From assembly GCA_964428075.1 (NCBI GenBank), contig CAYRWQ010000023.1, positions 1 through 12,118 of the forward strand: a stretch of DNA of 12,118 nucleotides. The letters run 5' to 3'. Below are positions 7,187 to 12,118 of the stretch, one piece after another; the stretch's first letter is position 1, and every line of letters starts with the position of its first letter. A program made the position numbers and the translations under genes. The stretch is from JAGOSP01 sp964428075 (GTDB lineage Bacteria > Patescibacteriota > Minisyncoccia > Moranbacterales > UBA1568). The notes under the pieces were generated by a model. The model worked only from the letters and a program-made list of their open reading frames with translations, was not told where the DNA came from and made no database searches.

Positions 7187-7333
7187 ATGTTGATAAAAAT
7201 CAGCCTAGTTCTTATGGTTCTCGTGGTTTGTGTATTGGGGTGGCTCAATCTGTCAGCGCAGTGCGCAATCGAGAAAGAGTGCACCATGGCCAGTGCCGAG
7301 GCATTTACAAGGGTGGCCAACGCGCTCCCCTAA
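7187..7333 (+). CDS. 48-residue membrane or secreted peptide of unknown function
   Basis: This is the only plus-strand gene. The ATG at 7187-7189 follows AAGGAG (7175-7180) by 6 bases, the best ribosome-binding site in the window; the frame ends at TAA 7331-7333. The peptide starts MLIKISLVLMVLVVCVLGWL: one lysine, then a hydrophobic stretch (residues 5-20) long enough for a signal anchor. The tail of about 25 residues (LSAQCAIEKECTMASAEAF, then TRVANALP) is polar, with two cysteines (C26, C32) that could pair outside the cell. There is no good lipobox (Gln precedes C26) and the signal-peptidase site is doubtful, so a single-span anchored peptide with an outside tail fits best. It has its own strong promoter and terminator. 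Roles such as secreted peptide, membrane regulator or small hydrophobic toxin are guesses; a structured RNA is the alternative. Confidence 0.72.
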   Translation: MLIKISLVLMVLVVCVLGWLNLSAQCAIEKECTMASAEAFTRVANALP

Positions 7334-7352
7334 GAAATCTTCGCAAGACCCC

Positions 7353-7382
7353 GCCCGATTCCCCTATCGGGCTTTTGCTTTT
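7353..7382 (+). terminator. Rho-independent terminator of the small-peptide gene
   Basis: A perfect 7-base-pair stem, GCCCGAT (7353-7359) with ATCGGGC (7366-7372), encloses the loop TCCCCT and is followed by TTTTGCTTTT. It begins 20 bases after the TAA. On the minus strand the hairpin has no U-tract, so it would stop only plus-strand transcripts. The rsmI stop lies 10 bases beyond it, arriving from the other side. Confidence 0.85.
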
Positions 7383-7392
7383 CCCAATATGC

Positions 7393-8067
7393 TCAATATA
7401 CAATCAACACGAATTCTCCTTTCACCTTGTCTGAGTGTGCACCGAAATAATGAAACACCTCACCCGTAGTGCCACGCGCTATTTCCTCAAACAGCTTGGT
7501 GAGTTCTCGTCCGATGATAACGTGTTTCTCGGGAGCAAATAGCGCAAGCAACTCAAGATTCTTCAGTACTCGATGCGGTGATTCATAGTATATCACCGGC
7601 ATTTCATTCCCGGCTACTTTTTTAAAAAATGTCTCGCGTCCTTTCTTATGTGGTGGAAAACCAAGGAACGTAAACTCCCGCATGTCGATTCCAGCTACTG
7701 ACACGAGTGTCACCACAGCCGATACTCCGGGAATCGGTACGACTTTCATGCCTGCTTCAAGCGCCAGTGCAACCAATTTATTTCCTGGATCCGAAAGTCC
7801 TGGCGTTCCAGCGTCTGACACGAAAGCCAACGACTCACCTTGCCCAAGACGACTAATTAGCCGTCCAAGCTTCGCATCATCAGTATGCTCGTGACAGGAG
7901 ACCAGTGGCCGTTTGATCTCGTAATGCGCGAGCAGTCGGCTCGTCACCCGCGTATCCTCGCAGAGAATCGCGTCGACGACCTTGAGGGTCTCGAGAGCGC
8001 GCAAAGTCATATCACCCAAATTTCCAATAGGCGTCGCGACGATAAATAAAATTCCTGGTTTCTGCAT
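7393..8067 (-). CDS. rsmI: 16S rRNA 2'-O-ribose methyltransferase RsmI (short form)
   Basis: RsmI methylates the 2'-hydroxyl of C1402 in the decoding centre of 16S rRNA, using S-adenosylmethionine. Family motifs appear in order: ATPIGNLGD (11-19), CEDTR (36-40), SDAGTPGLSDPG (84-95), PGVSA (113-117), GFPP (136-139), YESPHR (161-166) and RELTK (187-191). At 224 residues it is about 60 shorter than the E. coli protein; it ends after the methyltransferase core and lacks the C-terminal extension. All catalytic-core motifs remain, so it should be active. The start is ATG 8065-8067, preceded by AGGTG at a short distance. It lies 169 bases from the upstream AI-2E gene and converges on the small-peptide gene, with no minus-strand terminator visible after its TGA stop. 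Confidence 0.95.
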   Translation of the reverse strand: MQKPGILFIVATPIGNLGDMTLRALETLKVVDAILCEDTRVTSRLLAHYEIKRPLVSCHEHTDDAKLGRLISRLGQGESLAFVSDAGTPGLSDPGNKLVALALEAGMKVVPIPGVSAVVTLVSVAGIDMREFTFLGFPPHKKGRETFFKKVAGNEMPVIYYESPHRVLKNLELLALFAPEKHVIIGRELTKLFEEIARGTTGEVFHYFGAHSDKVKGEFVLIVY

Positions 8068-8236
8068 AACACCTGTGCATTACAAATCAATATCTCCCGA
8101 TCACCACTGACCCATCTCAATCATTTTCTGATATCCATAAAAATGAAAGGGTCTACCGGTATCGTGTGACGTGTTCAAAAATAAAAAAGGGGTATCCGGT
8201 TCCACGTTTTCTCCCTGACCCTACACAACAGATATA
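8068..8236. other. intergenic region between the AI-2E gene and rsmI, nothing firm
   Basis: This 169-base gap is the longest in the window. It contains a T-rich tract on the minus strand after CCCC (around 8183-8192), but no convincing stem before it, so a terminator for the peptidase-transporter pair is not proven. Imperfectly related ACCGG-containing segments near 8155 and 8195 are in inverted orientation. A lone TGTAAT near the rsmI start resembles a -10 but lacks a -35. No small open frame with a ribosome-binding site was found. Confidence 0.4.
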
Positions 8237-9262
8237 TCAACCCTGTTTCTTATCAAGGATATCCTCCACAAAAACCGACAGCACCATCGTCATCGGTACG
8301 GCCAAAATAACACCAAGGGGACCGCCGAGCTCGATACCAACCAATATGGCGACGATCAACGCAACCGGATTTAAGTTTGCCGATCTCTTCATCACCTGTG
8401 GCGCGATAATATGCGCTTCCACCTGATGCGCGATCAAATAAAAGATGAGCGCGGCCAATCCAAGTCCGGGAGAATAGAAAAACCCGATCATAATAGCCGG
8501 AATGGCCGCCAATACCGGTCCGATATAGGGAATAATTTCCATAAGTCCGCCGAAGAACGCAATGGCGAGAGCATAGGGAACACCGATAATGAGCAGCCCG
8601 ATATAATAGATAACGAAAGCAATCAGCATGAGCATGGATTGTCCGAAGAGCCATCGGCTCACCTTGCCCTGCATGCGCGAAGCAAGTGAGAGGGCATGCG
8701 CATGATACTCATCCGGCGTTAACATGAGAAAGAATTTTTCGATACCTTTCTCCTCAAGCGAAAGATAGAGGGCGAGAAAAAAGAAGCCGATGGCATGGAT
8801 GAATCCTTGAAAAAAGTTCCATGTCGTTGAGAAGAGTCCACCAAACCATGTCGCGGCCGAACTCTCGATATTGGCGAATAATACCTCGCGGTTCAGGGAA
8901 AAACCGAGAGTGTGTGTATATACATCAAACCCTGCCAGGAACACATTTAATTGTTCGGAATATCGAGGCCAATCACTCAAAAACTCTTTGATTTCAACAA
9001 ACAAGATTGGAATGCATATCCCAACCAAGGCCACTCCTCCGAACAGAAGCACTGTATAGGCCAGAATTACAGCTCCTGTGCGTGGAAGCCCGTACCCCCG
9101 CAGCTTATTGATGGCTGGCGTAAGCACGGCGGCCGTCAATACCGCAAAAAGCACCACGAGTACCACGTCTAGAAGTAGATAGAACAGATATATCCCACCC
9201 ACCAAAAACACGATCCGCAAGAGCAGCTTCATCCCAACATCAACTTGCTCGTTAGAGGTCAT
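8237..9262 (-). CDS. AI-2E/PerM-family membrane transporter
   Basis: This is a 341-residue polytopic inner-membrane protein of the AI-2E (PerM/YdiK/TqsA) family. Members have been linked to export of autoinducer-2, sodium/proton antiport or other small molecules, so the substrate is not predictable. Family signatures are MEIIPYIGPVLAAIPA (241-256) and HQVEAHIIAPQVMKRSANLNP (279-299, the Q..E..II.P.VM pattern). Hydrophobic segments fall at about 13-32, 33-50, 64-88, 150-170, 206-228, 230-262, 264-280 and 300-332, giving about eight spans, with a soluble central region (about 90-150) typical of the family. Its start overlaps the M16 peptidase stop by 4 bases (ATGA), and GGAG lies 6 bases upstream, so the two are translated from one message. 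The stop is TGA. Confidence 0.92.
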   Translation of the reverse strand: MTSNEQVDVGMKLLLRIVFLVGGIYLFYLLLDVVLVVLFAVLTAAVLTPAINKLRGYGLPRTGAVILAYTVLLFGGVALVGICIPILFVEIKEFLSDWPRYSEQLNVFLAGFDVYTHTLGFSLNREVLFANIESSAATWFGGLFSTTWNFFQGFIHAIGFFFLALYLSLEEKGIEKFFLMLTPDEYHAHALSLASRMQGKVSRWLFGQSMLMLIAFVIYYIGLLIIGVPYALAIAFFGGLMEIIPYIGPVLAAIPAIMIGFFYSPGLGLAALIFYLIAHQVEAHIIAPQVMKRSANLNPVALIVAILVGIELGGPLGVILAVPMTMVLSVFVEDILDKKQG

Positions 9263-10548
9263 AGTATCTCCGTGTTCCCCTCAACATTCAACATCTTTTT
9301 TATCTTCCCCTGCCCCGCGTGTGGACCGATAATCGCTAGATTCAGTTTCTTATTCACAAAGATATGCTGCGCAACACGGAGAATGTCTTCCGGCGTCACT
9401 GCCTCGATCAAAGCCATCTTCTCAACTGGTAACACGATTTCCCCGTGTGAGACTTCCTGTCCAACCAGATATTCAATAACATCATCCGACCCTTCAAAGC
9501 CCATCGCCATTTTCCCCTTGATATACTCCTTCGCTTTCCGTAATTCTGCATCTGTCACAAGATGCGTGGCGATTTTCCGATACTCATTTAGAATCACCTG
9601 AAGTGTTTTCTCGAGATTTCCATGTTCCACGCCACACTGCGTCGCAAGATAACCCGCATCTCGATAGGCATCCACACTCGTATGGACACTGTAAGCCAGA
9701 CCGCGCCGCTCACGGACTTCGATAAAAAGTCGACTCGACATACCACCACCAAGCAATGTCGCCAGAACCGAAAGAGCATACCGGTCCGGATGAAACATAT
9801 CGAAGGCACGTACCCCGAAGAGGAGATGGGTCTGATCGGTTTTCTTCTTCTGGACAAAAAGTCCGGGAACCGATTGTTTATCCGCGACTTTCTTATACAC
9901 CGGCTTCGTGCCGTGTCCGATATGCGCAAATCGAGACTCAATATCCTTCTGCATCCGCTTCGCGTCAAACTGACCCGCTATCCCGACCACCACATTCTCC
10001 GCGACATACCCGCGCTTCATATAACGCACGAAATCCGCCCGTTTAAAAGCCCTAATATTCTCTCGTGTCCCGATAATCTCCCAACCAAGCGGATGGTCGC
10101 CATACAGATGCGCTTCGAACAGATCACTGATGTGTCGCATCGGCATATCCTCGTACATGCTCAATTCCTGAACAATGGTTCCGCTCTCTCGTGTGATCTC
10201 ACCCTGCTCCAACTTCGCGTTCATGAAAATATCGCTCACGACATCGAGCGCAACCGCGGCATGCGTCGCTGCCACCTTGGCGTAATACCCGGTGCACTCT
10301 TTCCCCGTAAAGGCATTATATTCGGCTCCAATCCCATCAAGCTCAGCAGAAATATCGTGCGCCGTTGGTCGCTTGGTTGTTCCCTTGAACATCATGTGTT
10401 CGAGAAAGTGCGCGATGCCATTCTCTCTTCTGGATTCGTAGCGCGATCCGACTCCGGTCATCACAAGCACTGTCACTGTCTCCGCTTCCGCCATCGGAGC
10501 GAGCACGATGCGCAGTCCGTTCTTCAAAGTGATTTTTTCGTAATGCAT
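9259..10548 (-). CDS. M16-family (pitrilysin/processing-peptidase-like) zinc metallopeptidase
   Basis: This single-chain, 429-residue member of the M16B group resembles the bacterial YmxG and mitochondrial beta processing peptidase proteins, which degrade or process peptides inside a closed chamber. The inverted zinc motif HFLEH gives ligands H47 and H51 with catalytic base E50. The third ligand is E128, exactly 76 residues after H51, as in the family rule. The C-terminal half carries the substrate-binding RRGLAYSVH (R282 and Y286). Both halves are present, so two copies would form the usual active dimer or a partner is encoded elsewhere. No signal peptide is visible, suggesting a cytoplasmic enzyme. 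It is followed by, and overlaps, the AI-2E gene. Its own promoter with a dyad lies upstream, and the ATG at 10546-10548 has no Shine-Dalgarno sequence. Confidence 0.95.
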   Translation of the reverse strand: MHYEKITLKNGLRIVLAPMAEAETVTVLVMTGVGSRYESRRENGIAHFLEHMMFKGTTKRPTAHDISAELDGIGAEYNAFTGKECTGYYAKVAATHAAVALDVVSDIFMNAKLEQGEITRESGTIVQELSMYEDMPMRHISDLFEAHLYGDHPLGWEIIGTRENIRAFKRADFVRYMKRGYVAENVVVGIAGQFDAKRMQKDIESRFAHIGHGTKPVYKKVADKQSVPGLFVQKKKTDQTHLLFGVRAFDMFHPDRYALSVLATLLGGGMSSRLFIEVRERRGLAYSVHTSVDAYRDAGYLATQCGVEHGNLEKTLQVILNEYRKIATHLVTDAELRKAKEYIKGKMAMGFEGSDDVIEYLVGQEVSHGEIVLPVEKMALIEAVTPEDILRVAQHIFVNKKLNLAIIGPHAGQGKIKKMLNVEGNTEIL

Positions 10549-10578
10549 ATGTATTCGTTATATATCAATGAAATACGG

Positions 10579-10608
10579 AGTATAGATGACTTTCTCTCTC
10601 TTGTCATC
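10579..10608 (-). promoter_or_regulatory. promoter of the M16 peptidase gene with an operator-like dyad
   Basis: On the minus strand ATGACA (10602-10607; 5 of 6) and TATACT (10579-10584; 5 of 6) are separated by 17 bases. Transcription would start near 10572, leaving a leader of about 24 bases. An inverted repeat GATGAC-N12-GTCATC (10585-10608) covers the -35 element and fills the spacer up to the -10, a typical place for a repressor site. The promoter is well supported by spacing; the operator role is an inference. Confidence 0.6.
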
Positions 10609-10690
10609 CCTATCCCATCTTACGGTTTTCTCTGCTACTCTTCGTTTCTATTTTTCCACAGAAGAAAACCATTGCAGGCGGGAAAGCATC

Positions 10691-12100
10691 TCATATACTC
10701 TCACCTACATAATGCTTGAGTTCCGAAATTTTCACCCGAGTCTGCTGCATCGTATCTCGATCACGAACGGTGACAGTATCGGTGAGCGTAATATCTTCAC
10801 CCAAGCCCAGGGTATCAAAATCGACCGTGACACAATACGGCGTTCCGATTTCGTCCTGCCGACGATAGCGTTTGCCGACATTGCCATTGTCATCAAATTC
10901 GCAACGGAATGATTTTTTCAGTGTGGTATAAATATCGCGTGCCTTCCCTACCAGCTTTTCCTTGTTCTTCATGAGCGGAAACACTGCAACCTGTACCGGT
11001 GCGAGCTTCTTCGGAAACTTGAGGACAACACGAGTATCGTTCTCTCCGACTGTTTCTTCAGCATAGGCATCGGTCAGCACCGCGAGGAATGTCCGGTCCA
11101 CGCCTACCGATGTCTCGACAATCCAAGGTACATATTTCTCATTCGTCTGCGGATCACGATACGAGAGATCAGCACCAGAGAATTTCGTGTGCTGCGTTAA
11201 ATCGTAATCGCTCCGATTATGAATGCCCTCGAGTTCCTTGAAACCGAATGGAAAGCGATACTCAATATCCCAAGCCGCCTTGGCATAGAAAACCAGATTC
11301 TCATGCTCATGCCAGCGGAGATTCTCCGGCTTAAGACCGAGATCGATATAATATTGGAAACGCTGAGAACGCCATTCCTCATAGACATCCGCGGCCGTCT
11401 CCGGTCTCACGAAATACTGCATTTCCATCTGTTCGAATTCGCGCTTCCGGAAGATAAACTGCCGCGCCGTAATCTCATTTCGGAACGCCTTGCCGATCTG
11501 AGCGATACCAAACGGCACCTTGACCCGAGACGAATCAAGCACGTTCTTGAAATTGACATAAATACCCTGACACGTTTCGCCACGCAAGTAAGTCGGTTCC
11601 TTATTCCAGTCACCCGTGAAATTCCCAAGATTCGATTTGACCAACAGATTGAATTCCTTCGCATCGGTGAAACTCCGTTTGCCACATTTCGGACAGACGA
11701 CTTTATCCTTGTTCTCACTGAAAAGTGCGTTGATATCCTCTTCGCTCATCTTCTCATCCGCAAAGACTCCCGCTTCTTCGAGCAGATGGTCGACGCGCAC
11801 CCGAGTATGACATTCCCGACATTCCGCGAGCGGATCACTGAAACCGCCTACATGTCCTGATGCTTCCCAGACTTTCGGATGCATGAAGATAGCACTGTCG
11901 AGTCCGACGATATTCTCATGCTCGCGTACCATCGTCTGCCACCAGGCTTCACGAATATTTTTAGCCAATTCCACCCCGTACGGTCCGAAGTCATACACCG
12001 CGGCGAAGCCGCCATAGATTTCAGAGGAAGGGAAAATAAAACCGCGCCGCTTGCACAGCGAGACGATTTTTTCCATGAGATCTGAGGTGGTTTCCGCCAT
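10691..12100 (-). CDS. glyS: glycyl-tRNA synthetase, alpha2 (single-chain) type
   Basis: This class II enzyme charges tRNA-Gly. It is the homodimeric type (eukaryotic, archaeal and some bacterial lineages), not the alpha2beta2 type of E. coli; the gene is also called glyQS or grs1. Motif 1 lies near the start, around YDFGPYGVELAKNIREAWW. A zinc-binding insertion is indicated by C94xxC97 and C136xxC139. Motif 2 spans GKAFRNEI and FRKREFEQMEMQ (204-228), and motif 3 is VETSVGVDRTFLAVL (328-342). The anticodon-binding domain covers about 365-469, including VGKRYRRQDEIGTPYCVTVD. The length of 469 residues is normal. The ATG at 12098-12100 lies only 18 bases from the window edge, so its promoter is mostly out of view; the bases visible show no Shine-Dalgarno sequence. 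Confidence 0.97.
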   Translation of the reverse strand: MAETTSDLMEKIVSLCKRRGFIFPSSEIYGGFAAVYDFGPYGVELAKNIREAWWQTMVREHENIVGLDSAIFMHPKVWEASGHVGGFSDPLAECRECHTRVRVDHLLEEAGVFADEKMSEEDINALFSENKDKVVCPKCGKRSFTDAKEFNLLVKSNLGNFTGDWNKEPTYLRGETCQGIYVNFKNVLDSSRVKVPFGIAQIGKAFRNEITARQFIFRKREFEQMEMQYFVRPETAADVYEEWRSQRFQYYIDLGLKPENLRWHEHENLVFYAKAAWDIEYRFPFGFKELEGIHNRSDYDLTQHTKFSGADLSYRDPQTNEKYVPWIVETSVGVDRTFLAVLTDAYAEETVGENDTRVVLKFPKKLAPVQVAVFPLMKNKEKLVGKARDIYTTLKKSFRCEFDDNGNVGKRYRRQDEIGTPYCVTVDFDTLGLGEDITLTDTVTVRDRDTMQQTRVKISELKHYVGESI

Positions 12101-12118
12101 ACGATTGTTGACAAGACT

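Noticed and set aside
7187..7333. Lipoprotein signal in the small peptide (LSAQC around residue 26)
   Set aside because: The residue before the cysteine is Gln, where a lipobox needs Gly, Ala or Ser.
7152..7382. Known structured RNA (6S, SRP or tmRNA type) instead of a peptide gene
   Set aside because: No conserved core of those RNAs was recognised, while a well-placed Shine-Dalgarno sequence and open frame favour a peptide; a novel RNA cannot be excluded.
8183..8236. CCCC plus T-run downstream of the AI-2E gene as a terminator
   Set aside because: No stem longer than about four base pairs could be drawn immediately before the T-run.
9622..10719. Long plus-strand open frame (365 codons) opposite the M16 peptidase gene
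   Set aside because: It mirrors a strongly recognised gene in the opposite strand, its protein shows no family features, and it runs through the peptidase promoter. It is a shadow frame.
11219..11860. Plus-strand open frame (213 codons) opposite glyS
   Set aside because: Fully antisense to a well-supported synthetase gene and without recognisable domains.
1567..12100. Alternative genetic code with TGA as glycine
   Set aside because: TGA closes most genes exactly where family alignments end, including atpH, atpB, tatD, rsmI, metG and glyS, so the standard bacterial code applies.

Overview
The window looks like chromosomal DNA from a bacterium of the Candidate Phyla Radiation (Patescibacteria), perhaps one of the ATP-synthase-bearing Parcubacteria-like groups; the phylum call is an inference. 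It rests on mid-range GC, short intergenic gaps, an alpha2-type glycyl-tRNA synthetase, several proteins shorter than their usual relatives (AtpH, RsmI, MetG), and frequent start codons without a Shine-Dalgarno sequence. TGA is the stop codon of most genes, so the recoded-TGA code of Gracilibacteria/Absconditabacteria does not apply. No mobile element, CRISPR array, tRNA or rRNA was recognised, and no gap exceeds about 170 bases.

Thirteen of the fourteen genes lie on the minus strand, so transcription runs from right to left. From the right: glyS (glycyl-tRNA synthetase); an M16 zinc peptidase whose stop overlaps the start of an AI-2E/PerM-family membrane protein; rsmI (16S rRNA 2'-O-methyltransferase); metG (methionyl-tRNA synthetase); a helical protein of unknown function whose stop overlaps tatD; a hydrophilic acidic protein of unknown function; then the F1Fo ATP synthase operon atpB-atpE-atpF-atpH-atpA, with atpA running off the left edge a few residues before its usual end. 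The theme is translation (two aminoacyl-tRNA synthetases and a ribosome methylase) followed by energy coupling. Subunit c has the glutamate of the ion site but not the polar residues of sodium-type rotors, so the machine is probably proton-driven.

The unusual part is the gap between rsmI and metG (about 7114-7392). It holds the only plus-strand gene: a 48-residue, single-membrane-segment peptide with a near-perfect promoter (TTGACA, 17 bases, TATACT), the strongest Shine-Dalgarno sequence in the window, and its own Rho-independent terminator. Its -10 element overlaps the -10 element of a candidate divergent metG promoter, so RNA polymerase could probably not occupy both at once. The layout rsmI / divergent small gene / metG / tatD matches, from memory, the Bacillus subtilis yabC-abrB-metS-yabD region, but the peptide is not AbrB. 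This mini-transcription unit is the best candidate here for something undescribed.

Other candidate regulatory sites are a promoter with an inverted repeat in front of the peptidase gene, and weaker promoters in front of atpB, atpE and the metG-distal hypothetical gene. All promoter calls are matches by eye to the sigma-70 consensus.
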